Assembly: GCA_015680685.1 (NCBI GenBank)
Contig: MNCI01000001.1
Span: 462,220 to 526,219 of the forward strand
DNA length: 64,000 nt
Reading direction: 5' to 3'
From: Gnetum montanum
Taxonomy: Eukaryota; Streptophyta; Gnetopsida; Gnetales; Gnetaceae
The notes beneath the pieces are model-generated. The model was not told the DNA's origin. It ran no database searches and worked only from the letters and a program-made list of their open reading frames with translations. Of this stretch, positions 13,323 to 23,329 are shown one piece after another. The translations under genes were made by a program, and so were the position numbers. Position 1 is the stretch's first letter. Every line of letters starts with the position of its first letter.

Positions 13323-13672
13323 TATATTGATGAGTGGCAAGGTACCCCTACACTCAACTATACGAAATGAGCATAGCACGCGCGACCCGGTTGAACTCTG
13401 CAGACGGACTAGTTGTGGCACCTAGACAGTTATCCTTAGGTCACAGTTCACTGTCTTCCCACCTGGACTAGTATTTATATTTTCACGTATGGTTTAGTCC
13501 ATATGAGGTGTATGATGTGTTCCTAATTCTAATGCTACTCCTGAAGGTAGTGGAAAATAATATTTAACTAAGCTAAGCTAGAAGGAAAAGGGTAAGAAAG
13601 TCTAATCTAACCTAAGTGTGACGAGCAACCGATTCCTTGATCAACCATACACATCTTGGACCTCGTGCACGA

Positions 13673-13795
13673 CTACCACTGGGATTACCAAGCATAGATC
13701 CTAGGTACACCACTGGAATTACCAAGTGCAGATCCCAAATACACCACTGGGATTACCAAGCGTAGATCCTAGCTACGCCACTAGGATACCAAGCA
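13673..13795. repeat. 34 bp tandem repeat inside the LTR
   Basis: About three and a half copies of a unit built on accactgggattaccaagc followed by agatcctaggtac. The right LTR retains at least two units after its gap (20008-20075), and the truncated relative at 62406 starts inside such a unit. Unit number may vary between LTRs. Confidence 0.85.
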
Positions 13796-14118
13796 GTCAC
13801 ACTTAAATGCTCGTAATCAAATCATACTCGTTCTGCATTCTAGGAGTTTAAGGGTGAGAGAGAAAGTAGTAAATAACATTAAATAAATAAATAAACAAAT
13901 AAATAACAAAGTGAATGCTGCAATGATGATGTAATCTCAATCTTTATTGCTGGTCATGTACGTGTCCAAGTACGTCACACTCGAATAGAGACACCGTACA
14001 ATTACATTCATCACACTACGGGTAGACACGGAAAAAATAATCTAACTCTGGAGGGATCAAACTACCAGAGCTTCACTACTTCTAACTCCTAATGCCTAAA
14101 ACTAGGAAAGCTACTTCT

Positions 14119-14126
14119 TATTTATA
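14119..14126 (-). promoter_or_regulatory. LTR TATA box
   Basis: The plus-strand tatttata reads TATAAATA on the minus strand, within ctataaataag. The same box is at 20397-20404 in the other LTR and at 62808-62815 in the truncated relative, always about 120-140 bp inside the LTR edge, as expected for a short U3. Confidence 0.75.
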
Positions 14127-14149
14127 GAAATTGCGGCACACTATGATAT

Positions 14150-14222
14150 TGTGTACGTGATATCGTAGGGAAGACGTGATATCACGGCGGATGCGATATT
14201 GCGGCGGACGCGATATCACGGT
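14150..14222. promoter_or_regulatory. Array of GATATC palindromes upstream of the LTR TATA
   Basis: Five units related to the perfect palindrome GCGATATCGC (gtgatatcgt, gtgatatcac, gcgatattgc, gcgatatcac and a weaker one) lie between the TATA box and the LTR edge. The position directly upstream of the TATA in transcription direction suggests binding sites for a dimeric factor. This role is inference. Confidence 0.6.
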
Positions 14223-14244
14223 CTATGTGAATCATGTCTCATCA

Positions 14245-14253
14245 TACCCCCAT
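14245..14253 (-). other. Polypurine tract of the gag-only element
   Basis: Plus tacccccat reads ATGGGGGTA on the minus strand and abuts the inner LTR end, the normal site for plus-strand priming. The relative at 62955-62962 has a matching tract (TGGGGGCA). Confidence 0.65.
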
Positions 14254-14399
14254 GACTGAATAAAAACTCATCCTCAAGTTACAAGGAGAACAAGCTTCAT
14301 TGATTACACAGTGGATAGGTATGGGATTATTAACTGGAAAAACAAAAAATGAAATGATGCAGCAGTGTGGGAAGACACAACACAGAAAAAATACTACAA

Positions 14400-16022
14400 C
14401 TACAAAAAATGGAACTCATGTAGTTCCTGGTGGTGGTGGCTCCTCCATGGGTGCTTTTCCTTTGTCATGTACTCCAGGCTTTGAAGCTTGATTACATTGA
14501 AGTATGGCCTAGAGCTTCTCCTCTTTAGTTTGAGGGTCTTGTGTCGTCCATGCTGATGTTCTGATGTTTGATGGAGTCGGCACTTCCCATGGACAGGGTA
14601 GTTGCGGGAACATCTAATTAGCTTTGACATACCATGCCACGAACACCCATCGTTCCTCTTCATAGGCTCTAGCTTTATCTTTGTATTCATGAAGGTCTAC
14701 TAGCCATCAAGCCAAGTTGATTGCAACATTTTTCTGCCCCTGGTAGCTTTCTTTTACCACAGTAAGTTCAAAATTTGCGACATCTAGTTTCTCAACTAGC
14801 TTCTTGCACTCTACAAATTCTGCTTCATATTTGATGTGTGTGGAAGCTACCTGATGCTCGAGCTCTGACCTCGGGCACCTTGCTGTTAACATGGCAAGGT
14901 TGGCATACCTGAGATTTGTCAACTCCATGTACTCTGTTAAGTCTTGGGTCTGCAGGTCCTGGTTTTTAACTTCCGCTTGGTGGAAGAAGACGTAAGTGTC
15001 CAATATGGCCCTCCAATCAGTGTGCTGAGCACTGATGTTGTTGATTTGAGCCTTGGCCATATGGATCTCCTTCTCCAAGATTTTCTTGTACATTTCCACC
15101 TGATCACGGAAGTGCTCCTTCAGCTTGTCATGTCGTTTAGCCTCATTCTACCATGCGCTTATCTCGATGGATGATTTTTGGCGAATAGTACATACCTCCT
15201 CCATTAAGAGGGTTCAATTCTCTCTGGCTAAATGACTGACATCTCGATTGACCCGAATGAATTGTTCTCATAACTAATGAAAGTGTTCATCGAGAAAATT
15301 CTTTTGTTTCTCCACAGAAGTCAACCAAAGGTTATCTGCAACCAACTGTTTGTTCTCTTCTTCTAAGGCTTTGAGTGCCTTAAGATGCACATGAGTTTGC
15401 ACTTGTGCTGTGAAGGCATCCCAAGTGGCTGTCTCCTCTACCAAAAGATTTATCTCTGCCATAAGCCTTCTCTACCCAATCCTTTCACACATCAAGGTCT
15501 GATCGATAGATAACCGAGCAACATGGGGGCCTGAATTCGAAAGGTTTAACACTTTTGAAATCACCTGCGTAGAAAGTCTACTGTCACACCACAAATGTTA
15601 ACTATGGTGCCTTGCTCCCTATTGTGCCAGAACTGGTACATTTCACCTAAGTACCAGGCACCGCTTTCAGAGAGGATAGGCCACAAGGGAGATCCCTTGA
15701 GATGATCCCTAACAGCCTCAGGAGAAAACTCTACAAAATATTAGAATTTTAGCTCCACAATCACAGCAGCAAATGTGGACTTCTCATGGATAGCCTGAAC
15801 ACCCTCTGGGGACAACATGAGTTTTTGTCCTAGTTTAGGCGCAGCAGCAGCTCCTTTTTCTGCCTGCCCAGACTATCTGGTAGGAGGTTCTTCTTGATGG
15901 ATGCTGAATGATTGCACCTCCTATTCTACATGTTATCCGACAGGGACCTATCTTTCGCCTCTCCAAGGTTGTTTCGCTCCAACTTGAACAAGACCCTCTT
16001 GTTGTGCACATTTTGGGGCCAT
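14400..16022 (-). pseudogene. Second reading frame of the gag-only element, coiled-coil protein
   Basis: The minus-strand ATG at 16022-16020 (MAPKCAQQEG) opens a frame of roughly 530 codons, now broken by about eight stops and at least two frame changes (near 15540 and 14700). The N-terminal half contains SPEAVRDHLKGSPLWPILSE, then a segment with NICGVTVDFLRRVISKVL. That pattern recalls the vrG..vdfs...In..l motif of so-called putative plant transposon proteins, a weak similarity. The C-terminal half (15462-14707) is strongly helical, e.g. LKALKALEEENKQLVADN. It contains no polymerase, integrase or protease motif. The relative at the window end keeps the start and the far end but lacks the middle, so the ORF belongs to the family. 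Function unknown. Confidence 0.6.
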
Positions 16023-16489
16023 CTGCAATCACACGGGTCAAACATTAGTAAGGCTTTTTTCAAAGTCAGGTTATACCTTACTATATGCCTTTAATTAAAG
16101 ATCTTATGTTATCATGTGATCGTGCCTAAAAATTATAATAATGGGTCCTATGACTTAGGTGGATTTCATTTTAATCTCCCAGTGTACCTAAGGTCATATG
16201 ATTTTTGGCACAATTTTTCTAAGTGTTAGTGTTAATTACCCTAATTGATGTCCTTTGGCCGATGATAAATTTCAAAAAATTTGGGCACTTTTTAGCAAGT
16301 TTCTCTCCCCCACGACTGAACTGAACTCTCTAGGTTTAAGTAGGTTTAAACGGAATTAAAATCAGAGAACCAGTGAGCGAGATATGAGTGAAAAAGTAGG
16401 GGTCACGCAATCGCAAGTCACAGTGAAAAATTTCAAAAATTCCCCCCACGTAAATGGAAAAATGATGCTAAGTGTTGCGGTGGGGGTAT

Positions 16490-16560
16490 CCTATTTATAG
16501 GGAAATAGGACGTGATATCGCGTACGGTACATCGCGTCCCCAGTGATGTGGGACATATGA
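16490..16560 (-). promoter_or_regulatory. Internal promoter-like module resembling the LTR U3
   Basis: On the minus strand a TATA box (plus tatttata at 16492-16499) is preceded by a gcgatatcac palindrome and CG-rich sequence (16510-16545), the same order as in the LTR U3. It lies about 470 bp upstream of the ATG of the second reading frame and points toward it. The corresponding stretch of the relative (63490-63720) is shorter and lacks it. It could be an internal promoter or the remnant of an older LTR. Confidence 0.5.
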
Positions 16561-17740
16561 AAAATACCAAATTTTGAAGGATTTTCTTGAAATTAATGGT
16601 GTAAATTGAGGACATTGTCAAGTATTAAGATATCCTAGGGTAATTTCATTAATTCGAGAGGCACTGTTAATGATAATGATGTGAATTTAGCAATTAAAAA
16701 TTTGGCAGTTATGAAGAAAAGGGAATGTAATGGTACATTTGGAACGTTTAAATGATAGAGGGATAATAATAGGGAAAGAAAATTAAGAAAAATTAAGCTA
16801 AAGGTAAGAAATTGTGTGTTTGAGCTAGAGAATTAGTGAAGATTACAACAAGATTACACAAGTGGGTCCTCCCCAAAGCAGCTTTCAACCTATAATGCCC
16901 TTGTGTAATCACACTTAAAGTGTCTGTGGGCACTAGAAGGGTTAAATGTAATCTGCACTAACTCCACGAAACACACGCATGTAAATATCACCAAAATGAG
17001 ATGAAGATTCTATGCTACATGGGACACGAGCTACAATTACTCAAACAGTGAGATAAGGTGAAGTATAGAAAGGGATCGTAGAGATTGGGACATGAGGTAG
17101 CTAAACTAGGACATAGTGAATCCTGCGTGTAAGGCATGATTAAGGTGTCATTAACCCAACGTTCCAAGATCAGGACCAAGTCCATCCTTCTAATCAGTAA
17201 CATCGCATTGTTTCATCCCATGGTGAACAACTATAAAAGTACCATAACAACAATGCGTACGATCACTTGGCATTTACTACAATTGAGGAGTGGTTTCTGT
17301 TTTATGGCACTTCTTTTTCTTTTCTTCTTCTTTTCTTTTCACTTTACTGAATCCATAGAAGCCAATAACCTTCAGGCATGGGTGCATGTCTTTCCAGTGG
17401 AATCCCCTAGAACAATGTTGATTTTTGAGTTCCCTTTTGATTACTCTTACTCCCATTTTTCATTAGATCTACAAGGATCTTAGTACAACCATATTGCATG
17501 ATAACTCCCACAGAGGTCACCAAAAAGAATCCACAAATCCCCTTGATGTCACACCCTAATCATTCCCTCTTGGTCCATCCTTCTTCATTCTAGGTACAAT
17601 AAACACAAAATTAATTTTAAGTTTAGAAATTTCAAGAATATCACTGTACCCTNAAAAAGTTGAAAAATGAAAAACTGGAAAACAAAAAGTTGTAAAATTA
17701 AAGAAAATGAAAAATATTTATTAATCCTGCTTGTTAGTAA
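16561..17740. other. Internal non-coding region of the gag-only element
   Basis: No protein family is visible. The stretch 16821-17110 aligns with 63720-64000 of the relative (shared caagtgggtcctccccaaag and atgcccttgtgtaa), showing it is part of the family. The plus-strand frame 17136-17483 is hydrophobic but lies opposite to the element and looks like chance. A single unresolved base is at 17653, with A-rich tracts around it. Confidence 0.5.
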
Positions 17741-18564
17741 AATGGGGGATATCCCCCATAACTAATCATTTGAGTATGGCAAGGATTAATAAATGAAGGT
17801 TGAGGATCCTTGCATGTTGGAAGTATTGGAACTGGTCCATACTTACCCCATTGGGGTTCACACAATTGGTTATAGAAATCATAGTGGGGCACTTTATACG
17901 ATGTAGTTCCTGGATAATGAGTTGACCCACTATGATGTTGGCGACCGTTAGATGGTATGCAAGGATTAGGATGATGCCTCCCATGGTTGTGTTCATTGGG
18001 TCGTATGGTTGTTGGAGTGTTAGATGGTGGCCCTAATAAAGTTACATGAAGCGTTGGATTCGAAGGTAAGGGTGCATCACAGTGTGGAACTTGTGTTGGG
18101 TTGGAAGGTGCAATGGCCTTGGAATTGTGTTGTCCCTTCCTACGGCCGTGTTTAAAGAAAGGACACTTTTGATGTTGCTAAGGGTTCTCACTCTTGTTGG
18201 TATCAGTAGCACAAGTGTTGTTCGTGGGTTGTTGTTATGGCACAGGCACCTTAGGAACAGTTGGTGGCATTGTGGAAGGAGGGAAAGGATAAGAATGTTG
18301 AAAGTGAGGAGGGATGTAAGGTGCACAAGGTGGTGGTTGTGTTGAAGGTATGGGATGATAGTATTGTGAAGAATGGTATTGTGGTGAGATAGAGTACGTT
18401 GCCCCAAATGGAGAAACAGGATGTTGAACGTGATAAACATTCGAACTCGGAAAATATGAAGGGTGCCTCCAGTCTAAGGGTGGTCTCCCCACGACTGGGA
18501 TTGTTGCCACTGTGATCGAACACAGTATCTCTGTACGAACTCTAGATGTAACATGTTTTCCCAA
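17741..18564 (-). pseudogene. Gag C-terminal low-complexity tail
   Basis: One minus-strand frame runs from 18564 to 17741 with only two internal stops. The first part is rich in Pro, His, Tyr and Ser (YHPIPSTQPPPCAPYIPPHF). The later part keeps Pro, His and Asn richness (HNHGRHHPNPCIPSN). No CCHC zinc knuckle is found; CPFFKHGRRKGQH is basic but lacks the spacing. It follows the gag core after a short break and is probably its C-terminal part or a fused linker. Confidence 0.6.
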
Positions 18565-18695
18565 TGCTCATATAAATGTGACAAGATTGGGAATTGGCCT
18601 TTGAGATGATCATACAAGCATATGTTGCATTCATATGTAGGATTGGCAGTTGAGCGCTTATTCCATTTATTCTTTTTTTTCGAATGTCTAATGTT

Positions 18696-19560
18696 TCATC
18701 CTACTTCTTGGGTTGTCAAAACTCTATCTCCAATGATGTTGATATATTCTCCACACTTTTGATTCATCCAATCCAACATCTTATTGATCTTTGCCTTAGT
18801 TTCTTCTAATGTTTGTTGTATTGGCAAAGATGATGTTTCCACCTTGAGATTTGTTGATTTCTCCTTATTATGATCAGGGACCTTTGTTAAGTTAAAATTT
18901 TGGTCCTGTTTATGTTTTTCAACACTCTCCCATGTAGCTATTTCTCCTTCTTCTTTTGGTACCTGCTTAATAAGCTCTTGGATTTGATGGGTTTGTAGTT
19001 CGTATAGTTGACCTTGGGCATATGTTCCTAAGGTCTCTCTTGTTTCATTATGTAGCCCATCAATGATATGGTACATTAGCCTTTCCTCGGAAAACCCATG
19101 GCCTGGACAATTGTTTAACAATGCGTAATATCTTTCTAAGGCCATGTCCAAGGGTTTATGTTTTTCTTGTTTCCATCCTTGGATTTGTTTCCTCAAGGCT
19201 GACACTCTTACGTAGGTTTGATATTTTTCGTTAAATATTTCTATCATTGTTGACCAGCATCATATTGAATTTGGTTTTAATGATCTATATCATACTTTTG
19301 CTTGGTCAACGAGTGTCATTGGGAAAAGCTTAATTTTTTTCACCCATTATCAATGTTATTCCATGTGCAAGCATCGTAGAAGGCTAGTAAATGTTGATGA
19401 GGATCTAAGTCATAGCCTCCTGAAAATTTGGGAAAGTTGTTTATATTGAGCCTGGGTAGTCAGCTCTCTTTACGATGCCTACATGAGATTTGAACAACTT
19501 ATTGTATTTGCGTTAGGCTTGTAGTGGCCAGTGGGGGTTCATCGTCATCTTGTAAGTTAT
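18696..19560 (-). pseudogene. Ty3/gypsy-type Gag (retrotransposon gag domain)
   Basis: On the minus strand the order is FPKFSGGYDLDPHQHLLAFY, then (after a frame change and two TGA codons at expected Trp positions) FPMTLVDQAKV, MIEIFNEKYQTYVRVSALRK, KPLDMALERYYALLNNCPGH and MYHIIDGL. This is the plant gypsy gag signature: LRLFPFSL...A..WL, FL.+Y.P......LR, E....W+R+..LL..CP.HG and ..F+.GL. It is a structural capsid-forming protein. The open part is 19247-18696. It is the only retroviral-type domain I can identify in the element. Confidence 0.85.
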
Positions 19561-19683
19561 GCCTTCATGTGTTATGATGATGTTGTTTTTGTTCATTTTT
19601 ATAAGAAACTCCCACTTCAGGTTGTATACTCCAATCTTCATTATCATATAGTTCGTTGGTTCTCCAATGAACTTCCTCACTAA

Positions 19684-20007
19684 NNNNNNNNNNNNNNNNN
19701 NNNNNNNNNNNNNNNNNNNNNNNNNNNNNNNNNNNNNNNNNNNNNNNNNNNNNNNNNNNNNNNNNNNNNNNNNNNNNNNNNNNNNNNNNNNNNNNNNNNN
19801 NNNNNNNNNNNNNNNNNNNNNNNNNNNNNNNNNNNNNNNNNNNNNNNNNNNNNNNNNNNNNNNNNNNNNNNNNNNNNNNNNNNNNNNNNNNNNNNNNNNN
19901 NNNNNNNNNNNNNNNNNNNNNNNNNNNNNNNNNNNNNNNNNNNNNNNNNNNNNNNNNNNNNNNNNNNNNNNNNNNNNNNNNNNNNNNNNNNNNNNNNNNN
20001 NNNNNNN
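19684..20007. other. Assembly gap (324 N)
   Basis: Run of N hiding the start of the right LTR, its primer-binding site and the first codons of gag. From the left LTR, the right LTR should begin within or near the gap. The sequence left of the gap does not match the LTR, so the true gap may differ from 324 bp. Confidence 0.95.
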
Positions 20008-20536
20008 AGATCCTAGGTACACCACTGGGATTACCAAGCGCAGATCCTAGCTACGCCACTGGGATACCAAGCAGTCACACTTAAATGCTTGTAATCAAGT
20101 CGTACTCATTCCACGTTCTAGGAGTTTAAGGGTGAGAGAGAAAGCAGTAAATAACATTAAATAAATAAACAAACAAATAAATAACAAAGTGAATGCTGCA
20201 ATGATGAAGTAATCTTGATCTTCATTGCCGGTCATGTGCATGTCCAAGTACGTCACACTCGAATAGAGACACCGTACAATTACATTCACCACACTGTGGG
20301 TAGACATGGAAAAAATAATGTAAATCTAGAGGGATCAAACTACCAGAGGTTCGCTACTTCTAAGTCCTAATGCCTAAAATTGGGAAAGCCACTTCTTATT
20401 TATAGAAATTGCGGCGCACTGCGATATCGCGTATGCGATATCGTAGGGAAAATGCGATATCGCATACATGATATCGCAGGGGATGTGATATCGCGACGGA
20501 CGCAATATCGTAGTCTATGCAAATTGTGTCTCATCA
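20008..20536 (-). repeat. 5' LTR of the gag-only element (part after gap)
   Basis: Matches 13745-14244 of the left LTR, with 34 bp units, aaat-rich tract, TATA box and palindrome array, and ends GTGTCTCATCA before the TATAT target duplication. The two LTRs differ at many positions, so the insertion is not recent. Confidence 0.9.
20397..20512 (-). promoter_or_regulatory. 5' LTR promoter: TATA box with six GATATC palindromes
   Basis: TATAAATA on the minus strand (20404-20397) is preceded in transcription direction by six units of the GCGATATCGC type (20420-20512), several of them perfect palindromes. This is the copy that would drive the element. The palindromes are better preserved here than in the other LTR, where CG has often become TG or CA. 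Confidence 0.65.
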
Positions 20537-20541
20537 TATAT

Positions 20542-20980
20542 TTATATAGATGAATTAAAGTTAATCTTGAAGGATTTCCAAGAATTGGAAGATTCATCAT
20601 CAAAGAAGAGGATACCTATGTGACCTAGAATTCTCAATCATCAAGAGAAAGAATTAAGGGTAGATTAGGAAGATGAACATGTAAGTTCTAATGAGGAGCA
20701 TTTCCATAGCATCATCAAAGAAAACTAAATTTTAGAGGTAGAGGAAGAGAAGGTCTAAGAGGAAGAGGCACAAGAGGAGGTGTAAGATCAAACTTCCAAC
20801 AAAAAATATGTATCTTTGGATCATATTCATTCATCCCATGGTGGAAGTTTTATAATAAGAAAGGTTATTTAAAGAACAAATGTTGGAAAAATATGGGGAT
20901 CCAAAACCTCACAATTCAAGAAGATAATAATGAAGATCAACAAGAAGATGAAGCATCTTTAGTTAATACATAGGTAAGCA
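20542..20980 (+). pseudogene. Ty1/copia gag, second part with nucleocapsid remnant
   Basis: Downstream half of the split gag. It includes an Arg/Gly-rich stretch (GRGREGLRGRGTRGG) and a decayed zinc knuckle around 20853 (KFYNKKGYLKNKCW), in which the first two Cys positions and the His are replaced and only the last Cys remains. An acidic tail follows. Stops are present. Confidence 0.7.
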
Positions 20981-21024
20981 AGTAAGTGATTCCTTGAACA
21001 TATACTTTACTACTTAACATGTCT

Positions 21025-21190
21025 AAGGAAATTGATTACTCTACTTGGGTTATTGAAAGTGGTTTTAGTATTCACATGATCCATGATATATATTATTTCA
21101 TTAAGTATAAGGATGATATTAGTCTTAGACTAATTAAAGTTAATGATGAGTAATATGTGGAAATTAAAAGTATTGGTAGGTGTCAAATAG
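21025..21190 (+). pseudogene. Ty1/copia aspartic protease remnant
   Basis: STWVIESGFSIHMIHD corresponds to the copia protease motif W.+DSGAS.HM. The catalytic Asp of DSG is Glu here, so the enzyme would be inactive. It lies between gag and integrase, as in all copia elements. Confidence 0.75.
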
Positions 21191-21639
21191 CTTTTTGATA
21201 ATGGTAGTCCTAGCCAAGTCCATAATGTATTCTATTTTTCTTAATTAACTAATTTCTTACTTTTAGTTTGTCAAATTTCAAGAAAAGATATCAAAATTGT
21301 CTTGAAGAATGATGAATGAAGAATCTTAAATGTTTATGATCAAGTATCTAGATTTCCAATATTGAAAGATAAGATCCATTGTTTTAGAGTACTAAAATCC
21401 TCCCATGCAACTTCAAGTCAAGAGTCATCCAAGCATGGCATGGTAAATTATGACATTGAAAGTTGATCATGCTTCTTTCTTGTAGCTCATAAATATCATT
21501 AAGAGTCAAACAATCATTGAATTGAATTTTCAAGAATCATCTTAAGAATTTTCTAGTACCTGTCAAAAGAGCAAGCTTAAGGTCCTTCCATATCTAGGTG
21601 CAAGGATGTCAAAGTCATTTGAGGTACTTCAAATCGATG

Positions 21640-22260
21640 ATGTGGATCCAATGCCCAAAACATGAAGAAGATGAATATTTCTAACTTATTATTGATGTTT
21701 GTTGTAGATATAGATGGAGCTACATCCTTTCTCTAAAGATGAGGCATTTTGAGCTTTTCAAAATTTCATATGTTTATAGAAAATAGTCTTGATTCTAAAA
21801 CTAAAATCATAAGAAATGATGAGAAAGGTGAATTATTGAGTAAGAACTTTGATTAATTTTATAAAAAACAAAACATAAGAAAAAAAATACATGTGAATAT
21901 GAGACAAAAATAAATGGAGTGAATAAAAGGAATAATGGTGCCATTTAAAAAATGTTTAAATATCTCTTGAAGAATGCATTCATTTGTAATTTCTGTTGAA
22001 ATGATGTAGCCCACATGGCTACATACATTCTCAATAGGCTTATCACCTCTTCCATTGATGAGAATACTTCATATAAACTATTGTACAAAAAAGTGTCAAA
22101 TCTCATCCATCTCAAAGTCTTTGGTTATGTGTGCTTTGTAAAAATATCTAATGCTTTTATAAAGAAACTAGATGATAAAAGAAGAAGAAGTATCTTTCTT
22201 GAATATGATTCCAAGACTAGTGAATGAAAATATTTTGATCCACTTGAAAAGAAGTGATAT
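21640..22260 (+). pseudogene. Ty1/copia integrase remnant
   Basis: The stretch at 21780-21900 (DSKTKIIRNDEKGELLSKNF) corresponds to the integrase core motif +..RSDNGGEF.S..F. The open piece 22015-22227 gives MATYILNRLITSSIDENTSY and IHLKVFGYVCFVKI, the canonical A.YL.NR.P......TPYE and +HL+VFGC.C+V motifs, followed by KYFDP. Several stops and frame changes. The equivalent in copy 2 is 58210-58850. Confidence 0.85.
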
Positions 22261-22429
22261 GTATCATAAATGGTAATCTTTAATAAGAAAACCTTAGGGT
22301 TGGACTCATTCTATAGTCATGAAGAAGACCAGAGGAAAGAAGAAGAACAGTTTTATGAGCCACAACCTTGGTTGTAAAGGAGCCCTCATCATCCTAAATA
22401 CTTGATACTAAATTTTAAAAAAAGGTTTT

Positions 22430-23090
22430 GAAAAAATTAAAATCAAATATGATGTTGTCTACTCATCCCTAATTGAAAAGCCATTAAATGTAAAAGAAGC
22501 ATTGAAGGCCAAAGTATGGGAAGATTGCATGTAAAAGAAATATGACTTTAAAATGAAGAATCAAACATGGTCCTTAGTGGAAAAATCCAAAGGAAAGAAA
22601 ATGATATAATTTAAGTGGATTTTTAAATAAAAGTATGATGACCAAGACAACATCTATATAAAAAACGTATGGTTGGTGGAAAGAAGCTTCAAACAAAAGA
22701 TTCACATTGAATTTACAAAGACATTTACCTTGGTTACTAGGTTTGAAACCATCAATCTCATTATCTTCATTTTTAGTCATCTCAAAGTACAAATGTATGA
22801 AATGAATATAAATTTAGCCTTCCTCAATGATGCGCTTAAATAGTAAATACACATACTCTAATTAGAAGGGTTCAAAGTCCACAACCAAGAAGAAAAACTA
22901 TGCAAGATCCACAAAGCTCTTTATTGAATCAAGAAAGCACCATGAGCTTGGGTCCATAAAATTAATGATTCAATCCTCAAGAGTGATTACAAGAGTTATA
23001 TGTTTGAGACCAATATTTACTTTAAACATGTAGACATGAATGTAATCATGATCTCTTTATATTTTGATGACTTAGTATTATCGAAGATAT
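22430..23090 (+). pseudogene. Ty1/copia reverse transcriptase remnant, cut after YFDD
   Basis: KEALKAKVWEDCM is the usual EAL....W..AM. QMYEMNINLAFLNDALK corresponds to VYQMDV..AFLNG.L with Asp replaced by Asn. KIHKALYXIKKAP corresponds to KL+KALYGLKQAP, with a stop inside. The active-site box is YFDD at 23060-23071, where copia elements normally have YVDD. Copia similarity ends shortly after this point, so connection and RNase H are missing and the element is truncated by the next repeat. Confidence 0.85.
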
Positions 23091-23094
23091 TAAT

Positions 23095-23320
23095 TTTTAA
23101 TTGAGGTGAAGATTTTAATAATTAGGGTTTTAGCTACGAGGGTTTTAGCATCGATTTGAGGTAGCAAGAGGTTTAGAAGTTAGGATTTTAGCATTAAGAA
23201 TTTATATAGCAAGAATGGTTGTTAGAGGCAAACTAGATTGATAATTATTTTAGGAGTGAGGATTTGTTGTTAAAGAGATTTAGTCGACTACCTAAGAAAT
23301 TTGAAAATTTTAACATGACA
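23095..23320. other. Junction sequence present only in copy 1
   Basis: Short G/T-rich stretch with repeated agggttttag and aggttt words between the copia RT and the LINE fragment. Most of it is absent from copy 2 because of a deletion joining 59512 to sequence equivalent to about 23294. Confidence 0.6.
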
Positions 23321-23329
23321 TCATTAAAT

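Larger units (their letters stand above)
13328..14244 (-). repeat. 3' LTR of the gag-only element (917 bp)
   Basis: Starts TGATGAGTGG and ends GTCTCATCA on the plus strand. It matches the right LTR (20008-20536) from the 34 bp repeats to the end, including the tract around 13873-13906 built of aaat units and the TATA and palindrome region. In minus orientation the order is short U3 with palindromes, TATA box, then R/U5. Confidence 0.9.
13328..20536 (-). mobile_element. Gag-only LTR retrotransposon inserted in copia gag
   Basis: The element is bounded by TGATGA at 13328 and TCATCA at 20536, which are inverted termini, and flanked by the 5 bp target duplication TATAT (13323-13327 and 20537-20541). 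The equivalent site in the second copy of the host block (about 57100) lacks the insertion. Internal reading frames are on the minus strand, so the right LTR is the 5' one. From right to left it has LTR, gag (19560-18696), a Pro/His/Gln-rich tail (18564-17741), a second long frame (16022-14400), a G-rich polypurine tract and LTR. I see no protease, RT, RNase H or integrase. This resembles the TR-GAG/LARD class of non-autonomous LTR elements. Most of the 5' LTR start and the primer-binding site lie in an assembly gap. Confidence 0.85.

Noticed and set aside
17136-17483. 115-codon plus-strand frame with a hydrophobic Phe-rich segment
   Set aside because: Lies antisense within the gag-only element; Phe and Leu runs come from a T-rich tract, and no family motif is present.
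18042-18523. Overlapping minus-strand frames at 18440-18042 and 18523-18251 and plus-strand frame 18082-18345
   Set aside because: Shadows of the Pro/His-rich gag tail frame, which runs through 18564-17741.
23100-23200. Repeated agggttttag words resembling degenerate telomere repeats
   Set aside because: No regular TTTAGGG array; irregular spacing and only a few occurrences.
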